A program made the translations under genes and the position numbers. A stretch of DNA of 62,279 bases from Candidatus Latescibacterota bacterium (GTDB taxonomy: Bacteria > Latescibacterota > UBA2968): assembly GCA_022821275.1 (NCBI GenBank), contig JAJEDY010000068.1, forward strand, positions 1 through 62,279. The letters are read 5' to 3'. Positions 6,692 to 15,168 of this stretch are shown piece after piece. The number at the start of each line of letters is the position of its first letter. The stretch's first letter is position 1. The notes under the pieces were generated by a model, which did no database searches, was not told the DNA's origin, and saw nothing but the letters and a program-made list of their open reading frames with translations.

Positions 6692-9580
6692 TTAGAAGCT
6701 GAGCGCGAGTCCGAAGCGAACCTGCCGCGGCGTGCCAAAGTTGAATGGGCTTTTCTCTTTGAGCTTGTATTTGTCTTCGCCCAGTTGACCAAAGCGCTCC
6801 ACAAATTTGCGGCCTTCGTCTGTATTCAACCAGCCTGAGGTCGCTGGGCTGCCCGTGCTCGAATACACGGGATTGGTTGCGTTGGCGCGGTTGAACAAAT
6901 TGAGCACCCACACGTATATATCGCCCTGAAGCCCTATAATTTTGAAATGCTTATTCGCCTTCACATCGGTCCTGAATGTCCAGGGACCATAGCTGGAATT
7001 CACTGGCCCCGAAGGACGTGACGAAGAAGCCCCTGTGGTCACTTCATTATACGTAAATGTGGGGGTATAGGGGAACCCACTCCCGGCAGTGAACAACACA
7101 TTGATCCCGGCATTGGACAGCGGTTGACCGCCCAGGAACCTCGGGCCATCTTTATCTACAAAGCGATAGTCGATCGATGCCGAAATTTTGTGGCGTTGAT
7201 CAAAGTCGAGTGGTGCAGTAGATTTGGGAGGCTCGGTCACACCGGGTTGGAATGTCCACGCGATCCGCCGCTGAGTTTGTGGCGATGATCCTGTGCCCGT
7301 CGCATAAGCGAGTGAATAAGATAGACGTAATGTTGTGCGCCCTGTACGACGCATGAGCAAACCAAAGTCCAGCCCCTTGATGGTTCCGTAGTCGGTGTTG
7401 CGGAACGAAGCAAAGGCCGCGGGATCAGACGGGATTGTCGTCACCTGGACGAGATTTTCCACGGCTTTGTAATACGCCGTCACATCGACACTGGCATGAC
7501 CGCCCACCTGCTGCACCACACCCACTTCGTAAGCCGTGGTTTTTTCCGGCCTGAGATTCGGATTGCCAAAGGCAAAATAATATCCCCCCAGTGGCGCTTT
7601 GTATTCCAGATAATCCAGCCCCACATACAGGTCTTCCAGCTTGGGTTGCTGATAAAAAATGCCGTAATTCATGTGAAACACGGTCTTATCTGTAACCGGA
7701 AACCCAACGCCCAGGCGCGGGCTGAGCTTGTGATACACACTATTGCCAGCCAGATCCGATGGATCCAGCGTGGAATCGCCACCCAGTGGCACGCCTTCAT
7801 TCGCCAGCACATCGGTACTCGCATTCAAATAATCATACCGAACCCCCGCATTGATAATCAACCCATCGTATTCCATCTTGTCCTGCACGTAAAAAGAGGC
7901 CAAAATAGGCTCTTTTAGCGCGTCGCGGGTCGAATCCAGAGGCTCGACTACCTGTTTATCCCAGTTGTAATCATACCCGTAGCGGTTCACATCCTGAAAG
8001 CCACCCCTGTCGTCTGGGCTGACAAACGGACCGCGAAAGATCAAACTGGGGGTCAGGTGCCGGTAATAACGCAACCGATGCATCTGCACGTCAAAACCGA
8101 GCTTGAACTGGTGATTGCGGCTAATCTGGCTGGTCAAATCAAAGTCGATAGGCGTGAGATAAAATGAGCTACTTTGCTCAAAGCTATTATATATGCGCCC
8201 CTCATCGCCTTCAAAATACGTTATGGAGCGGTCATTGATGGTTTCCGTTGTCTGCGTAATCTCGGTGGAATCCACATCGCCGCGTGCAAACAAACTTTCC
8301 GCGTCATAACGCGGATTGCCCTGAGGGCGGGCATAGTGGTGCAAATCGTCGAAATGAACCCCGTCTCCTCCCTTGAAATTCTGGTCGAACATACTTGTTT
8401 GCAAAGTGAAGAAGGTCTTTGCACCAAGCGTATAGGTCACGCGGGCAAATGCCGAATAGTTATTTCTTTTTACACGCGGCGCATGCCGCAGATTATAGCG
8501 ATATGTGTGACTATAGCTCAAGCGATCTGTTTTTGAGCCTACAAGCCCGGCTTTCAAATCGATTTCGTCGGACAACCGAAACGCGAGCTTGCCCTGCCAA
8601 CTCCATCGTTCGAGCGTATAATGCGGCAAGATGCCCTCGCTGAGCAAATCGTACTCTTCCTGTGACAACAGATCTTTTTCCCACTCGTGGACTTCCACAC
8701 CCCAGCGCGGGCTGCGGTCAAGGCGATCAATGTATTCTCCAGAGACAAAAAATGAAGGCCCGTTCGTCCCGGGAATGAGTGGACCACCAAATGTTGCATC
8801 GGTCGTGTTATATCCGTAAGAGGGCGCACCAGCCCAACTGCGGTCATTCAGCTCATCGGTAATATGTTCCAGAGACCCCGAATAATTCTGTCCGCCTTCG
8901 CGCGTCACCACCTTGACAACGCCCGACATCACGCGCCCGTACTCCGCTTCAAACCCACCCACAATCACAGACACCTGATCTATAGCACCATTACTCAGGG
9001 CCGTAGTCGATGAGCCGAATTGCAAATCCTTCTGCGATACGCCATCGACGATATAATCGACTTCTGAAAACCGCCCACCGCGTATGTAAAGTGTGCCATT
9101 CCGATTCGTCACACCCGCCTGCAAGGACGTGGCCGCAGCATACCCGCGAACCGGCATATATTCGAGTTCTTCGCTGGTTACGAGGCGCATCGAACTGGTT
9201 TTGTCTTTCTGCACCAGTGGGCGCACCGCCACCACTTCAATAGCTTCTATTTCCAGAGCTTGCGCTGCGAGCACAAAATCAGCTTCGGTAGTCAAATCGG
9301 GCAACACCTTGATGCCCTTGAGCACCACATCCTGATACCCGATAAAACTGCATTTTACGTCAAAAGTGCCTGCCGGCACATTCAAAATAGTAAAATTACC
9401 TTCGGGATCTGATATCGCACCAAAGACACTGTGCAGCCCCAGAACCACCACATTGGCACCGGGCAACCCGCCACCGTCATCTTTGTCAACAATCTGACCC
9501 GCAATTTTACCCGTCACTCCGGCCATCGCCGATGCGGATAAAAACGACATCGCAACAAATGCGATTATCCATCTCGTCAT
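6692..9580 (-). CDS. TonB-dependent receptor with carboxypeptidase-like N-terminal domain
   Basis: 962 aa. The start at 9580 (MTRWIIAFV) has GGGAG 6 nt upstream. A signal peptide of ~19 residues is followed by a carboxypeptidase-regulatory-like beta sandwich (~22-105; GQIVDKDDGGGLPGANV, FTILNVPAGTFDVKCSFIGYQ). Next come a TonB plug (~125-240; NGTLYIRGGRFSEVDYIVDGV, GGFEAEYGRVMSGVVKVVTR) and a long barrel ending in VRFGLALSF. This layout is the SusC/OAR-like form typical of FCB bacteria, where the receptor imports large ligands with TonB energy. No SusD partner is present; instead a secreted protein and a PorV-like barrel follow. The ligand is unknown. Confidence 0.92.
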   Translation of the reverse strand: MTRWIIAFVAMSFLSASAMAGVTGKIAGQIVDKDDGGGLPGANVVVLGLHSVFGAISDPEGNFTILNVPAGTFDVKCSFIGYQDVVLKGIKVLPDLTTEADFVLAAQALEIEAIEVVAVRPLVQKDKTSSMRLVTSEELEYMPVRGYAAATSLQAGVTNRNGTLYIRGGRFSEVDYIVDGVSQKDLQFGSSTTALSNGAIDQVSVIVGGFEAEYGRVMSGVVKVVTREGGQNYSGSLEHITDELNDRSWAGAPSYGYNTTDATFGGPLIPGTNGPSFFVSGEYIDRLDRSPRWGVEVHEWEKDLLSQEEYDLLSEGILPHYTLERWSWQGKLAFRLSDEIDLKAGLVGSKTDRLSYSHTYRYNLRHAPRVKRNNYSAFARVTYTLGAKTFFTLQTSMFDQNFKGGDGVHFDDLHHYARPQGNPRYDAESLFARGDVDSTEITQTTETINDRSITYFEGDEGRIYNSFEQSSSFYLTPIDFDLTSQISRNHQFKLGFDVQMHRLRYYRHLTPSLIFRGPFVSPDDRGGFQDVNRYGYDYNWDKQVVEPLDSTRDALKEPILASFYVQDKMEYDGLIINAGVRYDYLNASTDVLANEGVPLGGDSTLDPSDLAGNSVYHKLSPRLGVGFPVTDKTVFHMNYGIFYQQPKLEDLYVGLDYLEYKAPLGGYYFAFGNPNLRPEKTTAYEVGVVQQVGGHASVDVTAYYKAVENLVQVTTIPSDPAAFASFRNTDYGTIKGLDFGLLMRRTGRTTLRLSYSLAYATGTGSSPQTQRRIAWTFQPGVTEPPKSTAPLDFDQRHKISASIDYRFVDKDGPRFLGGQPLSNAGINVLFTAGSGFPYTPTFTYNEVTTGASSSRPSGPVNSSYGPWTFRTDVKANKHFKIIGLQGDIYVWVLNLFNRANATNPVYSSTGSPATSGWLNTDEGRKFVERFGQLGEDKYKLKEKSPFNFGTPRQVRFGLALSF

Positions 9581-9720
9581 GGTCAACTCCCTTCTGAAAT
9601 AATTTCGAAAACCAGACTTAAAGACGCTCGCGCGCCTCTCATTCATCCCCCTCACGTAAATCGTTCTCAGCTATGTACTGTACCACCTTCTTATTCTCCC
9701 CCGACAATAAGTCATTTACC

Positions 9721-10812
9721 TCACACCGATGACAGCGATATACCCTGATGAATGGGCTTTCCCTGTGACCGGCGCACCCGAATGAGTTCGGACACAATAC
9801 TCACGGCGATTTCTTCGGGTGTATCTGCACCGATATCCAATCCAATCGGCGCGTGAACAGCATCCAATTTTTCTCGCGGAATGCCTTTGGCCTCAAACTC
9901 TTTCCACATCAGCGCGATCTTGCGGCGACTGCCAATCATACCTATATACGCCGCCTGGGTATCAACCGCCTGCTCAATGACCGGCTTATCGTGTTGATGC
10001 CCGCGCGTCACAGCCACCACATAAGACAAATCGTCAATGACCAGATGGTCAAAAGCCGTCTCCATCTCCAGCGTCAGCGTTTCACTCGCCATGGGAAACC
10101 GCTCTTTATTGGCAAACATGGGCCGATCGTCAATAACCACAATCCGAAACCCGACAGAATGCGCGATCTGTGCGATAGCATGGGAAACGTGCCCCCCGCC
10201 AAACAAAAACAACGTGGGTTCCGGACAAATAGACTCCAAAAAGACCACAACGGGTTCCGAGCCGATTTTTATGACCTTGAGCAAACTTTCCGGAATCGCT
10301 TCAAAAGCCGCCACCTCTTCGCGCACACATGCTTCGGCAAGGTCATGGCCCAGGCTCCCCACTGTACTACCATCGGGATGTACCAATAACTTCGCGCCCA
10401 CCTGATCGCCGCCCGAGACCAGCGTTGCCAGCACCGCCGAACCGCGCACTTTGCGAACCCGAGCGATATCGCCGAGCATATCATCTGCGCGACCGGGCAA
10501 CAAAGGCTCGGTAAAAATCTCGACATTGCCACCGCAATTGAGGCCATTTTCGCCCGCGTGTTTTTCCGTCAAAATAAACTTCTGCAACGTCGGCGCCCCG
10601 GTTTCCATCACATGACGGGCTTCGGCCCACACATCGGCTTCCAAACAACCACCGCCCACCGTACCTATAATTTTACCATCGGGACGCACGAGCATCTTGG
10701 CCTTTTTGCTCATCGGCAAAGACCCCTTGCTCGACACAATCGTCGATAAGGCGGCCTTTTCACCCTGAGAAATCAGAGTCAAAGCCTCTTGAAAAACATC
10801 TCGACCAGCCAT
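9721..10812 (-). CDS. XdhC/CoxF-family molybdenum-cofactor maturation protein
   Basis: 363 aa with the two family modules. An XdhC/CoxI N-terminal domain (~10-80) contains GSLPMSKKAKMLVRPDG and GGGCLEADVW. A C-terminal Rossmann-like domain (~200-345) contains LFLFGGGHVSHAIAQIA and MIGSRRKIALM. XdhC proteins bind the molybdenum cofactor, promote its sulfuration and insert it into xanthine-dehydrogenase-type enzymes. The gene is last in an operon with a VWA protein (9-bp gap), a MoxR ATPase and a NUDIX hydrolase, the coxD-coxE-coxF arrangement. No molybdenum hydroxylase subunit is in the window, so its client must be elsewhere. GGGGGA precedes the ATG. Confidence 0.9.
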   Translation of the reverse strand: MAGRDVFQEALTLISQGEKAALSTIVSSKGSLPMSKKAKMLVRPDGKIIGTVGGGCLEADVWAEARHVMETGAPTLQKFILTEKHAGENGLNCGGNVEIFTEPLLPGRADDMLGDIARVRKVRGSAVLATLVSGGDQVGAKLLVHPDGSTVGSLGHDLAEACVREEVAAFEAIPESLLKVIKIGSEPVVVFLESICPEPTLFLFGGGHVSHAIAQIAHSVGFRIVVIDDRPMFANKERFPMASETLTLEMETAFDHLVIDDLSYVVAVTRGHQHDKPVIEQAVDTQAAYIGMIGSRRKIALMWKEFEAKGIPREKLDAVHAPIGLDIGADTPEEIAVSIVSELIRVRRSQGKPIHQGISLSSV

Positions 10813-10821
10813 AACATCCCC

Positions 10822-11958
10822 CTACTTCCAAACAGACCGCAGTGTTCGAGCCAATTGAATCAAACTCTCCAAATTGTGTGCGGGTAAAAAATAATCCAGA
10901 TATGGAAGTGCTGTCTTCATCCCCAAACACAGGGGCTGATACCCCGGCGTGCCCAAAAGCGGATTGAGCCACATCAACTTGTGTACGCGCTTTCGCAAGC
11001 GCGCCATCTCTTGCCGCATCAAATCGGGATCGCCCCGGTCCCAGCCATCGCTCACAATAATCATCACAGTGCGCGAGTGCAACATATCGCGTGCAAACTG
11101 GTCATTAAACTCGCGCAAACACCCGCCAATATCTGTACCACCCGCCCAGTCGTGTACCGTATCAGCCACTTCCACGAGCGATTCTTCAATGCCTTTTGTC
11201 TTGAGCAGTCGCGAAATCGCGGTCATCCGTGTGGAAAATACCCCGACCTCCACATCTCGGATCTCGCGCTTGAGCGCATAGATGAAACGAATTAAAAAGC
11301 GACTATAACAATCCATAGACCCGCTCACATCACACAACAACATCAGCTTGGTCTTTTTGATGCGCCGTCGCTTCATCATCAATTCCACACCATCAGAACC
11401 ATATAGCGCATTGCGCCGCCAGGTGCGCCTGAAATCCAGTTCAGCCCCCCGATTTTCGGGCACCCGCCTGCGACTGCGGCGATTGGCAATGATATTCACA
11501 ATCTCGTGAATCACCTTTCGGGCCTGCTCGATCTCGCGGTCGGACATTGCTGCCAAATCTTTTCCCATCAAAGCCTCATCGGGGCTATACCCAACCTCCT
11601 CGGATTCGCCCTCCCCCTCGGCCTCTTCCTGCAAATCTGCAGTATCCACCACCTCATTGACATCTGCCTGAACATCGAGATCTGGATCCCCGCCGGCCTC
11701 CGTATCGGTCAGCGTCATATCGTCGGGCAAAATTGGCCGCGCCCAAAAAGCCCTGAAAACCTCGTCAAAAGTCTCCAAATCGTCGTAGCGCGACACCAGC
11801 GTCGCACGTGCAGCAGCGTAAAAATCGCTCCGATTGTGCAAACTGATATAACGAAAACTGTCGCACAAATCGATGAGATTACCCGCATTGACTTCAACGC
11901 CTGCACTGTGCAAAGCCCTTGAAAAACCGACAACTCGTCCCAACATGGTTCTTGGCAT
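10822..11958 (-). CDS. CoxE-like VWA-domain protein
   Basis: 378 aa, no signal peptide. A von Willebrand A domain lies in the C-terminal half, with the metal-ion site DVSGSM (DxSxS), followed by GGTDIGGCL and IVSDGWDRGD. An acidic linker (~100-140) precedes it. CoxE-type VWA proteins work with a MoxR ATPase (CoxD) as a chaperone-like pair that matures the metal centre of CO dehydrogenase-type molybdenum enzymes. The neighbours fit this: the MoxR gene ends 8 bp upstream and xdhC/coxF follows by 9 bp. AGGAG lies 5 nt before the ATG. Family assignment is secure; the client enzyme is unknown. Confidence 0.88.
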   Translation of the reverse strand: MPRTMLGRVVGFSRALHSAGVEVNAGNLIDLCDSFRYISLHNRSDFYAAARATLVSRYDDLETFDEVFRAFWARPILPDDMTLTDTEAGGDPDLDVQADVNEVVDTADLQEEAEGEGESEEVGYSPDEALMGKDLAAMSDREIEQARKVIHEIVNIIANRRSRRRVPENRGAELDFRRTWRRNALYGSDGVELMMKRRRIKKTKLMLLCDVSGSMDCYSRFLIRFIYALKREIRDVEVGVFSTRMTAISRLLKTKGIEESLVEVADTVHDWAGGTDIGGCLREFNDQFARDMLHSRTVMIIVSDGWDRGDPDLMRQEMARLRKRVHKLMWLNPLLGTPGYQPLCLGMKTALPYLDYFLPAHNLESLIQLARTLRSVWK

Positions 11959-11966
11959 GTAATCTC

Positions 11967-12878
11967 CTAAACGCCAACTTGCGTGCGTTCTTTTAACAAT
12001 CGGGCCTTCTCAATCAGTTGTGGCAGGCCATCTTCCTGAATTTTTTCAATATCTTCTTTGTACTTCAAAACACATCCCAGTGTCGCATCAACCGTCTGCG
12101 GATCCAATTCTTCAACCCGCATAGCCATCAGAGCCAGTGCCCAATCAATCGTTTCGGCAACACCTGGTTTTTTGTAAAAATCGCGATTGCGCAACAGTTG
12201 CATAAACCCGCAAACCTGTTGTGCCAATTCATCCTGCACGCCCGACACACGCGACCGCACAATATCCATTTCTTTGCCAAACGTGGGATAATCAATCCAC
12301 AAATACAAACACCGGCGCTTCAACGCGTCGTGCAACTCGCGCGTACGGTTGGACGTAAGCACGACAAACGGCACTTGCATCGCTTTTATCGCACCAATCT
12401 CGGGAATCGTAATCTGGAAATCGGACAACACTTCGAGCAAAAACGCCTCGAACTCTTCATCCGACCGATCCACCTCATCGATCAACAACACCTGTTGCTT
12501 TTCTACGCTGCCCTCAAGAGCCGACAAAAGAGGGCGCTTGAGCAAAAAGTCTTCGCGAAAAATATTCTGACCAATTTCAGCCTTGTCAATTCCCCGCGCT
12601 TCTTCAAGCCTTAACTCCAGCATCTGGCGTGGATAATTCCATTCGTACAATGCCGTATTGGCATCAATACCTTCATAGCACTGCAATCGAATCAATTCGG
12701 TATCAAAAATACCGGCCATAACTTTGGCCACTTCCGTCTTTCCAACGCCTGGTTCCCCCTCCAAAAAAATCGGTTTGCCAAGCGACTGCGCCAAAAAAAT
12801 CGTCGTTGCCAATGTGCGGTCCGTGATATACCCCTGCTCGGCAAACCGCGCTTCAACATCTTCAATAGAATTCAGCAT
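11967..12878 (-). CDS. MoxR-type AAA+ ATPase (CoxD-like)
   Basis: 303 aa. Walker A GEPGVGKTE and Walker B LLIDEVDRSDEEFEAFLLEVL are followed by sensor-1 VLTSNRTRELHDALKRRC, the usual MoxR/CoxD pattern. The start at 12878 is preferred: the ATG overlaps the stop of the NUDIX gene (ATGCTGA), AAAGGGTG lies just before it, and the protein begins MLNSIEDVEARFAEQGYI as family members do. The longer frame would overlap the NUDIX gene by 50 bp. MoxR ATPases remodel client proteins together with VWA partners, here the next gene. Translational coupling links it to the NUDIX hydrolase. Confidence 0.9.
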   Translation of the reverse strand: MLNSIEDVEARFAEQGYITDRTLATTIFLAQSLGKPIFLEGEPGVGKTEVAKVMAGIFDTELIRLQCYEGIDANTALYEWNYPRQMLELRLEEARGIDKAEIGQNIFREDFLLKRPLLSALEGSVEKQQVLLIDEVDRSDEEFEAFLLEVLSDFQITIPEIGAIKAMQVPFVVLTSNRTRELHDALKRRCLYLWIDYPTFGKEMDIVRSRVSGVQDELAQQVCGFMQLLRNRDFYKKPGVAETIDWALALMAMRVEELDPQTVDATLGCVLKYKEDIEKIQEDGLPQLIEKARLLKERTQVGV

Positions 12879-13420
12879 AACACCCTTTCTTTTTTGTGCA
12901 ATTCGCCATACTGCGCCACCCAAATTTGCAATGCCTCCCTCGTCGTGTCAAAAGCCAGATCATTCCAGGGAATATCCCGGGGGGCAAATGTAGCCACAGC
13001 CTGCGATTCAAAATTGCCTTCCAACTTTCCGCCCACAACCCGTCCAGTATAAACAATCAGCACCACCCGTTCCCCTTCATAAGACAACACGCCGAGCAAC
13101 TCACCGATCTCGACCTCCAACCCCACTTCCTCGCGGGCTTCGCGCACAGCCGCAACATCGGTTGGCTCTCCCGCATCCACATATCCACCGGGGAACACCC
13201 ACTTGCCAAACCCGGGCTCAATATTGCGCTTGAGCAAGACGACACCACCATCGAGAGTTACAATAACCCCAGCTGCTACCTTGGGGTCGAGATAAGCCAC
13301 AAATCCACACGACGGACAACACGGCCTCTCCCGATCTTCAACTGCTTTTGCAATGAGCAAAGTCCCACAGCGCTCGCAAAACCGGGCTTCGGATTTTATG
13401 CAATTGGGCAAAGGGATCAA
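12872..13420 (-). CDS. NUDIX hydrolase with N-terminal zinc ribbon
   Basis: 182 aa. The N-terminus carries a four-Cys zinc ribbon (CERCG ... CPSCG), as in NADH pyrophosphatase-type NUDIX enzymes. The catalytic NUDIX box follows: GGYVDAGEPTDVAAVREAREEVG fits GX5EX7REUXEEXGU. Such enzymes hydrolyse nucleoside diphosphates linked to another group, often NADH or ADP-ribose; the substrate cannot be read here. The start is uncertain: the frame opens with TTG right after AAGGTGG, and another TTG lies 9 nt on. It heads the cox-like operon and overlaps the MoxR start. Confidence 0.85.
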   Translation of the reverse strand: MIPLPNCIKSEARFCERCGTLLIAKAVEDRERPCCPSCGFVAYLDPKVAAGVIVTLDGGVVLLKRNIEPGFGKWVFPGGYVDAGEPTDVAAVREAREEVGLEVEIGELLGVLSYEGERVVLIVYTGRVVGGKLEGNFESQAVATFAPRDIPWNDLAFDTTREALQIWVAQYGELHKKERVLC

Positions 13421-13494
13421 CCACCTTATTTATATTAAATAATATAGTATAACTTATAGGCAGTAAAATACACATGTAATAGTTTTGGGTCAAC

Positions 13495-13529
13495 GAAAAA
13501 GCCCCGAATTTGAATTCGGGGCAAAAAAA
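13495..13529 (-). terminator. Intrinsic terminator after phoU
   Basis: GCCCCGAATT (13501-13510) pairs perfectly with AATTCGGGGC (13513-13522). Read on the minus strand it is followed by TTTTT. It closes the leftward pst-phoU transcript before the NUDIX gene. A-runs on both sides make it potentially bidirectional. Confidence 0.88.
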
Positions 13530-13530
13530 T

Positions 13531-13556
13531 GGGAACCGGGTCGCGGGCCGGTTCCC
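13531..13556. other. Second hairpin between phoU and the NUDIX gene
   Basis: GGGAACCGG pairs with CCGGTTCCC over an 8-nt G/C-rich loop, right beside the terminator. It has no T-run of its own. It may be a processing or mRNA-stabilising stem at the 3' end of the pst-phoU message. Confidence 0.5.
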
Positions 13557-13612
13557 ATAAGGGAGAATACGTCGTGCTTTGGGTATAATATCATCGCCGT
13601 GTTACAATCGCG

Positions 13613-13628
13613 TGTCGTTTAAACGACA
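13613..13628. promoter_or_regulatory. Perfect 16-bp palindrome
   Basis: TGTCGTTTAAACGACA is fully self-complementary and lies 10 bp past the phoU stop codon. It is about 190 bp upstream of the NUDIX-cox operon, so it could be an operator for a dimeric regulator of that operon. No regulator is identified. Confidence 0.35.
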
Positions 13629-13638
13629 AAACCGTTAA

Positions 13639-14316
13639 TTATTCGCCCTCCCGCAATTCCTCCTTCTTATGTCTCACAATGCGTCCCTGAACGAGATAGA
13701 CGACATTTTCGGCAATATTGGATGAATGGTCGCCTATGCGCTCCAAATGCCTGGACACGAGAATGAGCAAAATTCCCTGATCTACAGTCGAGGGAATACC
13801 CGTGTTTAAGTACGTCAATAACTCGCGGAAAATTTGATCGCGCAACGCATCCATCGTATCGTCAATTCGGCGCACCTCATTGGCCAATTCCACATCGCGA
13901 TTGACAAAAGCATCCAGCGCATCCCTGACCATGCCCCGTGCCAACTCGGCCATTCGCGGAATATCGATCAGCGGTTTCAATTGCGGCATCTGATTGAGCA
14001 ACCGGGCGCGCTGTGCGATATTCACCGCCTGATCATTGATGCGCTCGAGATCGTAATTGATCTTAATAATACTCGCCACCAGACGCAAATCGCTGGCCAC
14101 GGGTTGCTGCACAGCCAACACCCTCAAACACTCTTCTTCTATCGCCACCTCCCAATCGTCGATGTAATGCCCACCTTCTTCAACCACATCGGCGAGATGA
14201 TTGTCGCGTTCTACAAGTGATTGTATTGCCTGTTCAATCGACTCTTCCACCGCACTGCCCATCTTCAACAACTCACCTTTGAGGTGGTCGAGATGCTGGT
14301 CGAGAGTACGCTCCAT
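13639..14316 (-). CDS. phoU: Phosphate-transport regulatory protein PhoU
   Basis: 225 aa, the family size, with two PhoU three-helix repeats. Each has the metal-binding E/D-x3-D pattern typical of the family (ERINDQAVNIAQRA; ERIGDHSSNIAENVVYL). The start at 14316 (MERTLDQHLDHLKGELL) has GGAG 8 nt upstream and matches PhoU proteins; the frame extends further into pstB without a better site. PhoU restrains phosphate uptake through Pst and signals phosphate sufficiency to the PhoR/PhoB kinase system. It overlaps no gene at this start and follows pstB directly. Confidence 0.95.
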   Translation of the reverse strand: MERTLDQHLDHLKGELLKMGSAVEESIEQAIQSLVERDNHLADVVEEGGHYIDDWEVAIEEECLRVLAVQQPVASDLRLVASIIKINYDLERINDQAVNIAQRARLLNQMPQLKPLIDIPRMAELARGMVRDALDAFVNRDVELANEVRRIDDTMDALRDQIFRELLTYLNTGIPSTVDQGILLILVSRHLERIGDHSSNIAENVVYLVQGRIVRHKKEELREGE

Positions 14317-14332
14317 AACCATCACTCCATTT

Positions 14333-15145
14333 TTAGCCAAACCGCCCCGTCACATAATCTTCGGTTTGTTTGAGCTGCGGATTGGTAAACATCTCACTCG
14401 TTTCGGCCATCTCAATCAAACGTCCCAAATAGAAAAACGCCGTATAGTCCGAAATGCGCGATGCCTGCTGCATGTTGTGTGTTACAATCACAATCGTATA
14501 TTGCTTTTTCAGATCTTCAATCGTCTCTTCAATACGCCCTGTCGCAATTGGATCCAGTGCCGAACAGGGTTCATCCATCAAGATCACCGAAGGCTCAACA
14601 GCAATTGCACGCGCAATACACAACCTCTGCTGCTGACCCCCTGAAAGCCCCAGGGCACTGTCATTGAGCCGATCTTTTACCTCATCCCAAAGCGCTGCAG
14701 CTCGCAAACTGCGTTCCACCACCTCATCGAGTACAGCCCGCTGATTTTCACCTGCAATTCGCAAACCGTAAACGAGATTTTCATAGATCGACTTGGGAAA
14801 GGGATTGGATTTTTGAAATACCATACCGACCTGCCGGCGCAGCGAAATCACATCGTATCCGGGACCGTAAATATCGTCATTATCAATAGTAACCACACCC
14901 TCAATACGCACCGAATCGATCAAATCGTTCAGACGATTCATACACCGCAAAAGCGTTGACTTCCCGCATCCGGAAGGGCCGATAAGAGCCGTCACCCGAT
15001 GCTCGGGAATCTGCATATCAATGTCAAAAAGAGCCTGCGTCTCGCCGTAATACAGATTCAGATCCGATACGGTGACAATGGGATTTTGAATATCCGGGAC
15101 AATTGCTTCGGCCTGTGTATTTGCTGCAAGTTCTGCTTCAGCCAT
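14333..15145 (-). CDS. pstB: Phosphate ABC transporter ATP-binding protein PstB
   Basis: 270 aa. Walker [11 protein letters not shown]-loop [14 protein letters not shown], signature LSGGQQQRL, Walker [14 protein letters not shown] and switch VTHNMQQ are all intact. PstB-specific features include the MNRLNDLI stretch after Walker A. It powers phosphate uptake through PstC and PstA. A ~20-residue acidic N-terminal extension precedes the domain. AAAGG lies 7 nt before the ATG. It sits between pstA and phoU in a standard pst operon. Confidence 0.97.
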   Translation of the reverse strand: MAEAELAANTQAEAIVPDIQNPIVTVSDLNLYYGETQALFDIDMQIPEHRVTALIGPSGCGKSTLLRCMNRLNDLIDSVRIEGVVTIDNDDIYGPGYDVISLRRQVGMVFQKSNPFPKSIYENLVYGLRIAGENQRAVLDEVVERSLRAAALWDEVKDRLNDSALGLSGGQQQRLCIARAIAVEPSVILMDEPCSALDPIATGRIEETIEDLKKQYTIVIVTHNMQQASRISDYTAFFYLGRLIEMAETSEMFTNPQLKQTEDYVTGRFG

Positions 15146-15168
15146 CGCGATACCTTTCTCTCACCTGT

